Source of the DNA: Hofstenia miamia
Lineage: Eukaryota; Xenacoelomorpha; Acoela
NCBI GenBank assembly: GCA_004352715.1
Contig: SCFE01000001.1
Coordinates: 3,556,832 to 3,620,831 of the forward strand
DNA: 64,000 bases
Reading direction: 5' to 3'
The notes under the pieces were generated by a model that was not told the DNA's origin, searched no databases, and saw only the letters and a list, made by a program, of their open reading frames with translations. Positions 10,734 to 22,620 of this stretch are shown piece after piece. How positions within the stretch are numbered: the first letter of the stretch is position 1; every line of letters begins with the position of its first letter. Both the position numbers and the translations under genes were made by a program.

Positions 10734-11975
10734 ATGGCGAAATTGAATCAAGTTAAAGTTTATGTTTCAGTTGGGCTTGTCATCATACTATTTGGATCAG
10801 AGACATTCAACACTGAAATTTTACCACCAATATTTCCATTGTATGCAGAAGCAAGAGGGATTTCGATTACTGCAATTGGAATTACGCTGGGATTGAACTA
10901 TATTTCTGCTTTAATATGCGCATTTTTCTTACCATCGTTACTCAGGCCTTCAAATCTAAAAACTTTTTATATATTTGGTCTTTATCTAGGAAGCATCATG
11001 CTGCTTAGCTTTGGACTTCTAGATTTAGTTGAAAACAAATACATCCTTATTACTTTTGGTTATTTCAATCGAGGATTAAATGGACTTTCCATGGCTATAG
11101 TGTATGCATGCGGAGTGCCAGTTGTCATAAACTTGTACTCAAAGCGTTCAGGCATGTTAGTTTCCCTTTTACAATCATTTTCAGGCGCCGCTGCAATACT
11201 AGCCCCTGCTGTTGCGTGCATACTTTATAGATTAAGCGGATATATGTGTCCATTCTTAAGTCTTGGAACAATTCAATTCGTGTTAACAACAATATTAGTT
11301 CTAATTATACCAAAAACTACTGAAACTGAACAAGCTGAAAAAGAAAATAAAAGTTCATGGAAGGAAGATTTAAGAAAATTTGTGGGATTACGCTTTTTCT
11401 GTTACATTTTCCCGTATTATCTTTGTGTTGTAACCACCGCATTTCGAATAACTGCTCTTGCAATATTCTTAAAAGAGCGTTTTGATATAAATGAATCTAA
11501 CAACTTTTATGTTTTTTTTGCTCTTAGCATTCCCTATACGATATCTGCCCCGATTTTTGGCTACTTGCTTGACAGAGGCTTTCTAACAACCCTATTTTTG
11601 TCTTCTATTGTAGCGCATCCCTTAATATTGCTCTGTTATATACTTATGGACTTTCTACCTCAATGCAATAATCTGACTTATTTAATAGTAATTTTAGTAA
11701 TCAGTGGAACGCACTGTTCATCAACAGCACTATCATCTCTCTTTCAACTGAGAAACTATGCAGAAAAATGTGATTTCAACAACAAACTTAATGAACTGCC
11801 AGTTGCAAATCAATGTTTTTCAATCGTTCGTCTGCTAGGAAAGTTGAGTGGATCAATTATATTTGGTGGTCTTTGTATGGATTATTTTGGATTCATTCCT
11901 TCATTGTATATTCTGTTTTTTCTTACATTATTGACTGTGCCTCCAATACTGTACCTTACAATATATGATCAGTGA
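10734..11975 (+). CDS. MFS transporter, SLC18B1-like, intronless
   Basis: The protein is 413 residues with about 12 hydrophobic segments in two six-helix halves. They are separated by a hydrophilic loop at residues about 194-216 (PKTTETEQAEKENKSSWKED). In the fifth helix, QSFSGAAAILAPAVACILY (residues 147-165) aligns with the antiporter signature of drug:H+ antiporters and of SLC18B1 (ETFSGLGxILGPxxGGxLY), with the glycines and one acidic residue replaced. The next segment, GYMCPF, also matches SLC18B1. The likely role is export or vesicular loading of an organic cation or polyamine; the substrate is inference from the family. The whole ORF is uninterrupted, which is unusual for an animal SLC18-type gene. 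No poly(A) tract or flanking repeats mark it as a retrocopy. The start ATG follows AACAAA, and polyadenylation signals lie at about 12343 and 12472. Confidence 0.8.
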   Translation: MAKLNQVKVYVSVGLVIILFGSETFNTEILPPIFPLYAEARGISITAIGITLGLNYISALICAFFLPSLLRPSNLKTFYIFGLYLGSIMLLSFGLLDLVENKYILITFGYFNRGLNGLSMAIVYACGVPVVINLYSKRSGMLVSLLQSFSGAAAILAPAVACILYRLSGYMCPFLSLGTIQFVLTTILVLIIPKTTETEQAEKENKSSWKEDLRKFVGLRFFCYIFPYYLCVVTTAFRITALAIFLKERFDINESNNFYVFFALSIPYTISAPIFGYLLDRGFLTTLFLSSIVAHPLILLCYILMDFLPQCNNLTYLIVILVISGTHCSSTALSSLFQLRNYAEKCDFNNKLNELPVANQCFSIVRLLGKLSGSIIFGGLCMDYFGFIPSLYILFFLTLLTVPPILYLTIYDQ

Positions 11976-12766
11976 TCACCGTTGCTTAAGAATCACGATT
12001 ACATATATAGTGTACAATGGCGCACCAATTCTCTTAAATATAATTTAAGGTCATAGAAAATTACAATCATTTTTTAAGTTGGGAATATTTTAAAAGAATA
12101 TGATGAATTTTTTTTATTGAATTTTCTGAATTAAATATACAATTAGGCCATATTGAAGTCTACTTGGTTGCATTATCGCAGTAGCAATAATATTATGATC
12201 ACTACCAAAGGCTTTATTGATGTGAGGTGTCATTTGGCATGGACCCATGTTTCACATAAAAAGATTTATTGCCTTGTATATCCAATTGCTTACTTATGTT
12301 TGTAGGGGTACCATGCTGATGCTCATTTGTTCATGATTAAAAATAAAATATTTACACATATGTCTATGTATTTAAGCTTGTAAAATTTACAATCTTCTTG
12401 TACATCTAAAGTTAAAAGACAGTTCAAAACAATTAAAAACACCATTTAAACACTACATTGTGGTATTTTACAATAAAGTTATTTAGAATTTGTATCCAAT
12501 ATTGTGTTATATAAATTTCATAATATTTTTTAATGACTTTATGATTAATTTTTCCAGTTGGTGCAGATAATGGATTGAAAAAAATTCTTAAAAAATTTTT
12601 TAAAAACATTTATTAGTTTGTTAGTGTTTTTATAAAGGACAATTATATTGATATATTTATGCTGGTGAGCAAATCTGTATTTATTGCAGCTTTTGATTAG
12701 TGATTTCTTTATTAATGTTGCTTTTCATAAACAATCAAATACTTCATTTAATAATTTTTATCAGCA
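11976..12766 (+). other. 3' region of the MFS gene and intergenic
   Basis: AT-rich, with AATAAA signals at about 12343 and 12472 that could end the MFS transcript. No further coding signal. Confidence 0.4.
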
Positions 12767-12973
12767 ATGGACCCTCCGTTTAACAGAGACTCACTACATA
12801 CAATATTGCTTTGTGACGTACAGAAGTTAAAAATGACGACTTCATGGATCTGTCAAATTTACAAATCGGATGAGGATGTCAGAATTAATAATATGCAAAA
12901 ACTGGTCGAAATTTTTTTCCTGGACATGACTGAGTTTCAACAAAATAATATGATGATAATTGAAAATCACTAG
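12767..12973 (+). CDS. Small hypothetical ORF or terminal exon
   Basis: 68 residues starting MDPPFNRDSLHTILLCDVQ and ending in a stop at 12973. A plausible acceptor (aatttttatcag) lies two bases before the ATG. Composition is mixed and charged, more protein-like than most chance frames here. I recognise no domain. It could be a terminal exon of a gene starting in the downstream part of the MFS region, or chance. Confidence 0.25.
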   Translation: MDPPFNRDSLHTILLCDVQKLKMTTSWICQIYKSDEDVRINNMQKLVEIFFLDMTEFQQNNMMIIENH

Positions 12974-13859
12974 CTCCAATTTAAATAAATACTACACACG
13001 TTTAGCAAAGTACATGCATACATACGAAAACAATAAGTTGTGAACCCTTTTGAAAGTTAGTTTGCCTTCTTGTTGACAATAACTTCAGGGATAGATAGAT
13101 TGGCTCTGGCTCTGTTAGATAATTCAATTGATAGTATATGATTTATTATTCCATATAAACAATTCAAGTCAACCATTACTCTTCAACCCTCTCCCGAGTT
13201 TGATATTGAAAGATTTTGCATATATGAAAAATTAAACTTTGCAATGATTACATTAATCATGCTTAGAAACTAATTCTTCCATGGATGTCATATCATCTAT
13301 GAAAGATATATTAGATGATAAAGACAACTGGAAAGGATAATTTTGCATTATAGGTAAGACTGTGTTAACTTAAAGTAAAAAAAACTAAGGCAAATATCTT
13401 AGAATCAAATATGAAAGGAGGAATTTTCGCAAGCCAAAGCAAACACATGCCTCCTTTTGTTGTCATTTATATTAATTTGCTAACAAAATAACGCTAGTAA
13501 ATATATTTATTTCAAGATTTCTGTCAAAATTAGTCTTTAAAATTAAAATGTAAAAGCTATTAACCCATTAAACAAATCACTTTTAATCACTTTTTGAAAT
13601 CGCTTCTGATAAATTGGCATTTTCATCAATTATGTTTATAGCATAGAAATTCAGTCAATAATTACAAAAGGATAACAAAGATTGTGTTTTCATGTTAGGA
13701 AACTTTGTTTTTCATTGTTATTAGTTGGGTTCGGCTGAAAATTTGGGAATCAAACTACTACTCTTCAACACGGGAACTGGCACTGGATTAGACTATGAGC
13801 TGATATATAATTAAGGTATAAAATTGATTACAATTTCTACCATTAGCGCATGTGTACAT
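12974..13859. other. No gene recognised
   Basis: AT-rich DNA with no open segment of note and no repeat pair identified. Confidence 0.4.
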
Positions 13860-13990
13860 CCCTAGTAAAAAGAAGCTATCTTTTGGGTGCCTTTAAATCG
13901 CCATTTATAGCTATCCAAAAGACGTCAATATTTCTCCGCTTAGAGGACACAAGAACGACAAAACAACATGATTTACTAATAAATATAATA
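13860..13990. repeat. Solo terminus of the 58 kb TIR element family
   Basis: Starts CCCTAGTAAAAAGAAG and continues through CCAAAAGACGTCAATA and a stretch ending in ACTAATAAATA. It matches the TIRs at 58044 and 59000 over about 130 bp with scattered substitutions. No partner terminus was found downstream. Confidence 0.65.
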
Positions 13991-14415
13991 TTATGCAGGA
14001 TTCGTCAAAAACTCTTTTAAATAAAGTTGTTATATCTTCCACAGCATTTGATTTTCATAACCAGGTGCCTGAAATGTACACACAATCACACTGCTTACTC
14101 AGTTTACTTGCAAACATCATCATTAATATCTTTTACAGGCGCGGATGCAGCTTTTTAGCGAGGGGGTGGTTTTGGCAATATATGGCCTATATGCATACAT
14201 GTATGTATTACGCATTGGTGTGTATCTATTACGCAGCGGCCGTCTAATTCTCTTGTACTATATGTTTTCTTATATGTAGTGTTTTCTGTACTCTTAAATG
14301 TATATTTTCGGCATTTAAAGTGTAGATGTAGAATTCAGAAATATTTTAAATGTTATATATGATTTTGCAAATGTTCATTCATTCTGTATAATTTTGCTCC
14401 GTAAACACGTAACCG

Positions 14416-14455
14416 CAAGTTGGAAAGTCAGTGAGGTGATACACGATCCAACTTG
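14416..14455. repeat. Hairpin repeat, copy 1
   Basis: Perfect 9-bp arms CAAGTTGGA (14416-14424) and TCCAACTTG (14447-14455) enclose a loop containing GGTGATACACGA. It is related to the hairpins at 15452 and 15555. See findings for the paired change between copies. Confidence 0.7.
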
Positions 14456-15451
14456 TGTGTCAAACTTGCAGATTTCAACTAGAAACTAATTTAATACATT
14501 TTGTAACAATGTTATTATCTTCACTGATATTATATTTTCCTATGTACAACAAACGGAGAAAACTATCGACAACAAATGCTATAGAATTTATAAACAATAT
14601 AATGAAAAATTTTAAAATATAATTGAAATTTACATTATTATCTTGTGCTCTTCGAACCTAATTAATTTTTTCAATTTCAATAAGCAGATTTTATTAGATA
14701 TTTTTAATCTTAATCTTGGTCTAGTAATCCGAAAATTTAAAAACAAATTTCATTTCGATATCTGTGTTATACCATAGCTATAAATACGAATGTATCTGTA
14801 CGTAAATTACTACGATACCTATTTGGCTGCTATATACATAATTATTTCAGAATGGAATATTTATTGATTTAATACTTCTAAATAGGGCAATGCATAATTG
14901 TACAGTCATGATAAAATATATTCGGCCACTTAGAAAAATATTAATTGCAAGTACTAGTAATACAATTTGACAACGTTTAGCTGGACTGCATTAGGTTACA
15001 GTTTTATTAAATTTTCTATTACAAAAAAATCAGAAGTACACACAAGTCAGTTCTAATTTTTTTGTGATGTGCATCTTTAAACTTATTTCCTTTATTTCCT
15101 GTATTAGTGCTATAGTTAGTTGAAACATTTATAAATGTATTATGAGAATGAATTTTAAACAATTCTTGTGACATATTGAATCTAGAAATAACTATTGATG
15201 CCTCTTCACGTATGCGTATGTTCCTCTTATTAAAAGATGCGCTTTTGACAAACAAAGGAACTATTTATAAAGCTCTATAAATGCAACCATGTTCTCTGTC
15301 AACATTTGTATAATGCATCGTGAGTTTACCGCTGAATCCGAAATAAACAACTTGTTATTTATCTCGGAGTCCGTCGTTTTACCCACTTCTTTACGAAAAT
15401 AAATGGTCAATTGATTTCAATAACTTCGCGATAGCAACAGAAAGTGTGGCA

Positions 15452-15586
15452 CACTTGTTTAAAGGGGTGATACATTGTCAAACTTAATTACCCGGCACAC
15501 TTGTTTGACGAGAAAAATCAAAAGCGATTAGATCGCTGATTTCAGGTTGGACAACAAGTTTGAAGGGGTGATACACGATCAAACTT
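15452..15586. repeat. Hairpin repeat, copies 2 and 3
   Basis: Copy 3 has 8-bp arms AAGTTTGA (15556-15563) and TCAAACTT (15579-15586) around AGGGGTGATACACGA. Copy 2 (about 15452-15485) keeps AAGGGGTGATACA and the right arm TCAAACTT, but its left arm is degraded. GGCACACTTGTTT also occurs twice, at about 15449 and 15494. Probably part of a small mobile repeat; no TIR or target duplication is recognised. Confidence 0.6.
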
Positions 15587-16144
15587 ATCGTGGATTTGTG
15601 TCTCGGTCCTGATGTGCATGTCATTTTAAAACCTCAAAACGCAATTATATATACTTTACACGTGAAATTTTGAAGCAAGGTCCACTTCCTTTTACGTAGC
15701 ACTTGTTTAATTAGACTTTGAGAAATGACGTAACTAAATTAGAATTTATATGTAAACAAAATTTTGTTTTCGATTATAAAACAGTCCCAGAAAGTTGTTA
15801 ATAAATTGATGAAATTACAATGGTAAAATATTCAATGTCTAAGACTAGATTGAATAAGTAAATCAGTTGCTGAATGTGAATTCAGTAGTAAAATCGCAGT
15901 GTGGATGCATTAGCTTGATGTTCTCAACTTATATTACTGAAATATAGCTGTTTAAATATTTGAATCGAAAACACAAGGTATTTTCTTCCTACACCATCCC
16001 ACTATAGTAATGTCAAACTATAACAATAGCCACTATTGCATTGGTCTTCAGCTTATTTTTAAGATTTTAATAAAATTCCACCATTGCTGTTATGCGTTTT
16101 AGGCATCTATTATAATTACTTTTTAGTACTGATTAAAGACTTAC

Positions 16145-16183
<39 letters not shown>

Positions 16184-18782
16184 TGAAGTAAATGTTGGAC
16201 ATAATTTCATCATCTAGCACATCGAAGTCAATCTTTTGGGTTGCTTAAATCTCATATATATTTACAAGCTTATGCTTATAAGCGTTTATAATTTATTCTG
16301 GGTCAATAAGAAAAATATTTATTGCAGAAGTTCCAAGAGAATTTCGCATAGTTCCCAATAAATTTTGAACAATTTTTTAGAAAAATTTGCACATTTCTTA
16401 AAAACTGTTTTACGATTTCAAATTTCTGGTTAACAATTTTTAGATGTTTTAGTGAAATATCTTAAGTCTAGTTTAGAAAACCTATGGTCGATTGCAACTA
16501 TGAGAATTTTGTCATTGTAAATACATGAAAATGATCCAGGTCATTCCTCAAAAACACAACTCAATATATACCTTTAATCATAATGAAACGTCTGAAACCA
16601 TATTGGGAATAAAAAGAAAAGTAGAGAGGACAAGATATATTGCGAATCCACTGGAGTGTCATTAAGAATATATGAGTTTTAAAATCAGTTGAAAAATCTG
16701 AGAATGAACCAACTTTCGAAGTGATTGTAATCAAAATGGGAAAGTAAAAAACGACTAATCATGAAATGCTTTCTAGATTTAAAGAAATAATTCTCAAGAC
16801 AATTTCTATAAAGAAAGAAAATATATTTTGAATAAAATTTTGAATTAAAATATTGGGTTGATGTATGGTTTTTGGAGAAAAAAGCTATCCAAACTGAATT
16901 TAGCTGCAGCATACATGTATTTTGTCAACATATATTTTATAAATGTAGTATATGTAATATATTCCTTCGTTTAATAGAAAGAACTAAAAGTGATTCAAAA
17001 ACAAGCGACCATTAAAAAAAATTGGGATTTAATCAATGTATAGATGAAAACGAATTTCCGGAAATAGTGAGAAACTCTGTTACTAAAAAAATTATCGATC
17101 AATGTCAATTTGATTGCACTATTTGAAAAATTATTGCATGTGCAAATCAAAAAATATATCTAGTAACTAAATAAATATTGAAAAATCGCAATTCATTATA
17201 TTCTCTTTCAATTCTTTCAAAGAAATAACAAATAAGATCGAATTAATTTTTAAGAATATAGTGATAAAACAAAGTGAATATGTTTTGGATTTGAAATTGA
17301 CAAAGTGATAGTTTCTGTGAAAAAATATACATAATGGGCTTGTGCTTTATACCATTTCAGAAGTTTGGGCCGCAATTTATTGTCAAAAACATTTAACGGT
17401 AATTATAAACATTAAGTTTTTGCACGTAAACATGATCATGTATCAGAATACAGACGGAGGTATAATATGTTTATAATTTCAACAGTTTACCATTGTATAA
17501 ATTTATTTCACATAATGTCTCTACCTTAAAATGCCTGTTAATCTGCTATGACGTTTGACGTGAATGGCAAAATGCTATTTATGGAATGATATTAAATATA
17601 GAAACATAGAGATTAAAGTTAGCAAAAATATTATATATTGCCCTTAGAAATTATATTTTCCATATCAAATATTTTAGCCCCGTTGCCCTTTTGCCATTTT
17701 GGTTGCCCTATTTATAATATTAGTCAAGTACTTTCTATTTCATTTTAAGTTAAAAATATTATGATAGCAAAGTAATTATTGAAAAGGAAACCATGTGGCA
17801 ATTTTGCATAATAATTAAAATAATTTAATTTAACATGTATTAGCGTGAGTACGTTCAAATATTTTTATGATATGATGTCTCTAGGGTAACCAATGGTCTG
17901 ATTTTTTGCAAATTCATTGATCTTGATCTAATGATCTTCAAAGTAATTGATGAAACTTAAAACTTATATAATTATTTATGATTACAGATATACCCAATGA
18001 CTACTTACAATTTACATAGTATTATGCAACATTTCATATAAATAACGAAAGCATTCGTATAACGTGGTTTTGATCACTGCTGGCTTTGCTACCACACGGT
18101 TTTTATTCTGCAAGAAAATGATGCTGCGAAGCAATCTTACATCAATATAACTTCCTATAAAACTGTGATAACTGAACAACTTTGGAATTCTAAGAATCAT
18201 GCATTCTTTTTCAGCATTATTAGCCAGTTTCACATGAGTTCTAACCAATTGTAAATCATTATGTATCAGAACTTACACGGAAGCAATTAACCGCAAGTTT
18301 TCCTGTATAACGGATTTGCATTATGGCACTTGAAATGAAATTTAAATTTTGAAGGGCCAATGCTTTTTAGAAAATTACAATTTTTTTACAAAAAGTTTAT
18401 ACACATAAACACATTTTTTGCTTGATCACTTATATAAGTTGGTTACTTGAAAACAGTTAACCAGCCACATAAGCTGGTTTGGGCAATTCATCCAAATGCC
18501 TGCACGACAACTTGGTTACAGCATTTGCTAAAAGAAGTAGTTTGCACTGAATCTGAAGAAAATGTTCACGTATACATATTTTTCAACAAAAGGAGTGCAA
18601 CCATATACTTTATAAAATTTTGACATTTTTCATTTTTATTCTATATAATTTTGTACAATGAATAAATATATTACAAAATAGTACAAAAAGGATAAATTGC
18701 TAAAATAATTTACATCATCAATTGCATGAATGAGAAATTATCTTTAAAAACTTTATCGTAAAAAATAATTAAAGTTGCCTTT
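15587..18782. other. Intergenic, no gene recognised
   Basis: AT-rich, with a (TA)n microsatellite at about 16149-16182. Short frames (for example 16685-16912 and 18012-18248, minus strand) lack motifs and protein-like composition. Confidence 0.4.
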
Positions 18783-19296
18783 TCATCCAATTCCTTTATC
18801 ATTGTTGTGAAAACTGGAATTTGATGCAACTCCATGACTAACGCTCCCAGTGGTTAAAATAAAATTAGTTTTTATGTTGACTGAAGGACCACGTAGAAGT
18901 TGTGGATTCTTTGAATTATTCGGTGAAGAAGACAAGATTTGCGAATCCGAATTTTCCAAAGAACTTGTGAATCCAATTTGAGGAGAAGTCGATGGCCTAA
19001 AAATAGAATTGAATCCACTGGTTCATATCTAGCTATTAAATCGCAAAATGAAACATTGTAATTTACATTTCTTATAGCATGTGTCTTAAAATTATATTAT
19101 TTAAGATCAATGCACAAGGATGTCAAGGATAATAATGTCATATGTAAAATCTTTTATCTATAACAATGCTTACGATCGTGAAAAATGCATGCCTTAGTGA
19201 CAGTAGACTACTTGAAAAACGATATTAAATGTAAAGGTACCTTTCGTTTTGATAAATACTAGAAGTGTCTTGAATAACAGAATGTGGAGGTCCCAT
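18783..19296 (-). CDS. MGxPHS mini-protein family, copy A
   Basis: Two exons on the minus strand: 19241-19296 (56 nt, ATG to a donor GAAAG/gtacc) and 18783-18996 (214 nt, after acceptor ctatttttag, to TGA). Spliced length is 270 nt, or 89 residues. The protein starts MGPPHSVIQDTSSIYQNER, then is rich in Ser and Asn, with a core NSKNPQLLRGPSVN and a TTGSVSHG motif near the end. Gly2 and Ser6 fit the N-myristoylation consensus, so membrane anchoring is possible (inference). There is no signal peptide, TM segment or known domain. Exon structure, splice phase and ends match copy B, supporting a real gene. I do not recognise the family. Confidence 0.65.
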
Positions 19297-19460
19297 ACTC
19301 GCGCACAAGCACTATAACTTATATGATAACAGAATCAAATTGACTACATATATATGTTCACTAAATATTGCGTAATTATTCAAACAAACAATAGAAATGT
19401 ACTACTCCAAACTTCCTTTCTAATTAACAGGAAGAACAAGTTTATTTAGCTATCACATGC
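19297..19460 (-). promoter_or_regulatory. Conserved upstream block of the mini-gene family
   Basis: About 130-170 bp upstream of each ATG, the three copies share a block that reads on the minus strand CTTCCTGTTAATAAGAAAGG (copies B and C; copy A has TTAGAAAGG), preceded by TAAATAAAC. Equivalent positions are about 22480-22530 and 27142-27195. It may be promoter sequence or simply part of the duplicated unit. Confidence 0.3.
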
Positions 19461-19578
19461 TAGCTGTTAAACCTTTTGCGTAACACCTCCGCATTTTTGT
19501 CAAATTTCGAAAACCAAAATATTTTCCTAAGAGGAAGATTAGAATCATGTTCACTATTTGTGCTATTGTAAATATTTT

Positions 19579-20004
19579 GAATTTGTGATTAAACATAAAT
19601 TGTTGAAAGTAATTATCTCAATATATTTTGCATTGTCAAATGAGTGTTGCAATTGTTATATAGATCTACATGAACTTGTTATTGCTGTTTAGCTCAAATA
19701 TTACAAATTAAAAGGTCAACTACTAATCGGTTATGACTAATTGGTTGTTTGAGGGCTCATAATTGGTTATTAGTGAAACGTATAATTAGATTAAGGTTTT
19801 TGATAAACTTTTTTCAATTTTATCGCAAATACCTTTGTTATTTTGTTTTAAAACTCTCAATGATAATTAATTTAACACTAGAAACACTACAATAGGTAAA
19901 AGATGACTTTTAAGCATGTTTTGTTTAATTCATTATTCATATACTTCCAATTATGTTCACAATCTTATTGAATTTTGCTATGTGTAGAAATTTTGTTTCT
20001 ATGT
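19579..20004. repeat. Inverted duplicate of 27362-27826
   Basis: This segment matches the reverse complement of 27362-27826 over most of its length, for example AATTCATTATTCATATACTT and AGAAATTTTGTTTCTATGT. It lies upstream of copy A, and its partner lies upstream of copy C, but in opposite orientation. No coding content is recognised. Confidence 0.7.
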
Positions 20005-21489
20005 AATAGATTTCGCATTTGAAACATCGGATGTAAGCTTATTCTCAAGTAGTAACCGCTGTTCTAGTTTTAGTCATTATTTAGTATATAACATCTTGCA
20101 CATGTAGCACTGGGCGCCTCTGAAAACTACTTGATTTCTATTGGGTAGACTGTCACAGTAATTAGATCACCTTTAACTCACGAGAAGTACAATGAAGTTT
20201 ACTATTTAAGCGATTTGCAGTTTACATATTTATGGAATAATGCGTTAAAATGTAGTATTTTATATTTTTGCACTCGAAAAAGCGGATAATATTTTGTGAA
20301 ACCCGCCTTGCAATGTATAATAAAAAAGCTTGCAGTAAAATTAGGGGTAGGTTGATATTGTCCTACTTTTAGAATTGATTCACTTTTATCTCTCTGTTCC
20401 TAGAGTTAGAAATTCTAATCTATAATTCATTATATATTTTATATATTGAGATTCATAAAGATTATTGATGTTGTTAAATACAAAGATCCTAATCAAAAAT
20501 ATATCTCTAGTATAATAGAGGATTGGAATTTGTACACGTAGTTGTCAATACTAAATTTGGTATATAGATGGAGCACTGATTTATCTTTTTCCTTCTGTTC
20601 ATCTCTAGTCAAATGCTTAACAATTTCGAAATTTCTTTTAGTTGTTCAAAATGCTATGCGAATTTTTTAATTTGTTGTGTTTGACCCAATGGGTTGTTCA
20701 TATTATTGTTGTTTGGAATTATTTTCAATTTAATGTTATTCTTGGCTCATTCGCATAAATACATATATTATTACTTACTTGGTATCAGCAATTTGCTAGA
20801 GTAAGTCAGTCAATATATTCATAGCAATTAATGGTGTTAACATCATGAAAGTAAATTCTTCGAACTTAAATTGGTGGTTCAAATCTTTCGATTTGGTTAT
20901 TGAATTCTCAAAATATAATGTTTCTCACTTTTTATATTTCCTCAGGTTTTTTCAATTGTATCACAGTAGCGCGTATTAAATATATAACATAACAGTTGAT
21001 GTTAGTAATTACTTAGAATAATTACATTTTTATATTGGTAGTTAATACTCGAAGCACTTATATTATATAAGTTGGGATTACTTCACAATAGTGGGCTTCT
21101 ACAAATCAGGCTGGCTAGTTTGCCTTAGAAGCGTGAATTTCATATATTAGTTTGACACTCTTGTTAACCTAACTACTAGGGTTGGTATTGCTAAGTGAAA
21201 CTGAGATTCACTTTGGTCTTAACTAAATTTGGACTATTAACGGGATGTTGCAACATTCAGCAAACATACGCTAAATGTCTGGCGCATTAATCACTATCCA
21301 CAGCATATCCGTTAAGGTCATTACATAAATATATGCATGTCGAAATTATTCAAATGCACAAAGATATTTATTTTGCAATTTCTATAAAATTAATATAGAA
21401 ATTATTAAAACACTAATTGAAACTGAAGCGGTAGGATTTAAATATTATTGAACATCATACTATATACTTTATACTTTAGAAAATATATA
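20005..21489. other. Intergenic, no gene recognised
   Basis: AT-rich, no open segment or repeat pair that I could identify. Confidence 0.4.
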
Positions 21490-22620
21490 AAGTATTTGGG
21501 ACTTTATTACATTCAATTGAAAAATAATTTGAATTTGTTTAGAAAGAAAACAAAATAAAGTTAATATATTCTCTGCAAATAAATGTTATAAGAATTTTAA
21601 TAAATTGCAAAAACATTTTACATTGTCTAGCTTTCCCTAATTTTCTAAATACCATTGTATCTTTCAAACAATAGATAAAGTCAATTGCTCATCGAATTCT
21701 TTTATCATCTTTGAAAAACTTGATCCCGAAAATATGATTATAATTGATTGCTCAAACGATTTCTTTATCATTGTTGTGAAAATTAGAATTTGATACAATT
21801 CCATGGCTAACACTCCCAGTGGTCATAATAAAATCTGTTTTCAAGTTGACTGAAGGACCACGTAGAAGCTGTGGATTTTTTGAATTACTAGGAGAAGAAG
21901 ACAATATTTGCGAATCTGAACTTTCCAACGAGCTTGAGAACCCAGCTTGCGCAAAAGCCCTAAAAATAGAATTCAATCTATTGTTTCACAAAAATCATTT
22001 CTCTGCATTAAAGTTTGCAGTACTTGTGGGCAATTTATTAACATTGCAACATAGATGGATTTTCAATTACAATTAATTAAGTAGTTTTATGAACTACACA
22101 TAAGTTGTTACATTAACTATAGTTTGTTTTCAATTTATTTTATTCAAAAATCAAACTGAAATATATTAGAGTTATTACTTCTTGTCTAATTTATAAATAT
22201 ATAATATCACTAACACTTCAAAAATATTTAAAATACAGTTTAGCATCGATTTTTTATTGAATTATTCAAGAAATAAAAGTGCAATAATAAACCTAATAGT
22301 AAAAGTACCTTTCTTTTTGATAAAGACTAGACGAGTCTTGAACAGTAGAATGAGGATGTCCCATATTCGTGCAGTAGACTTCAATTGAATGATAGTAGTA
22401 TCAGATTGAAGACATTTATATACTCACTAAGTATTACGTAATTCATATACAAACATAAAATAGAAATGGACTAATCGTAATTTCCTTTCTTATTAACAGG
22501 AAGAGCGCGTTTATTTAGTTGTCACGTTGTACCTATAGACTCTATCAGTGCATAGTATTAAACATCTGCTCATTATAAGTAGTTTTTCTACGAATATTAA
22601 TTTTTCAATTTTTTAAATAT
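21490..22620. repeat. Segmental duplicate shared with 25180-27300
   Basis: Includes mini-gene copy B and flanks on both sides. The left flank (AACAAAATAAAGTTAATATA, then ACATTTTACATTGTCTAGCTT) and the right flank (TTATTAACAGGAAGAGC, then GTTGTCACGTTGTACC) both recur around copy C in the same order and orientation. Confidence 0.75.
21752..22364 (-). CDS. MGxPHS mini-protein family, copy B
   Basis: Two minus-strand exons: 22309-22364 (56 nt, donor GAAAG/gtac) and 21752-21959 (208 nt, acceptor ctatttttag), spliced to 264 nt, 87 residues. The start is MGHPHSTVQDSSSLYQKER and the end HNNDKEIV. By hand, about 66 of 87 aligned residues equal copy A, with a two-residue gap after the splice junction. 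Differences are often conservative (I/L, I/V, D/N). The core SDSQILSSSP and NPQLLRGPSVN are unchanged. Frame, splice sites and stop are all preserved, as expected under selection. It may be N-myristoylated; function unknown. Confidence 0.65.

Noticed and set aside
20830-20900. tRNA-like B box (GGTTCAAATC)
   Set aside because: No matching A box, acceptor stem or cloverleaf.
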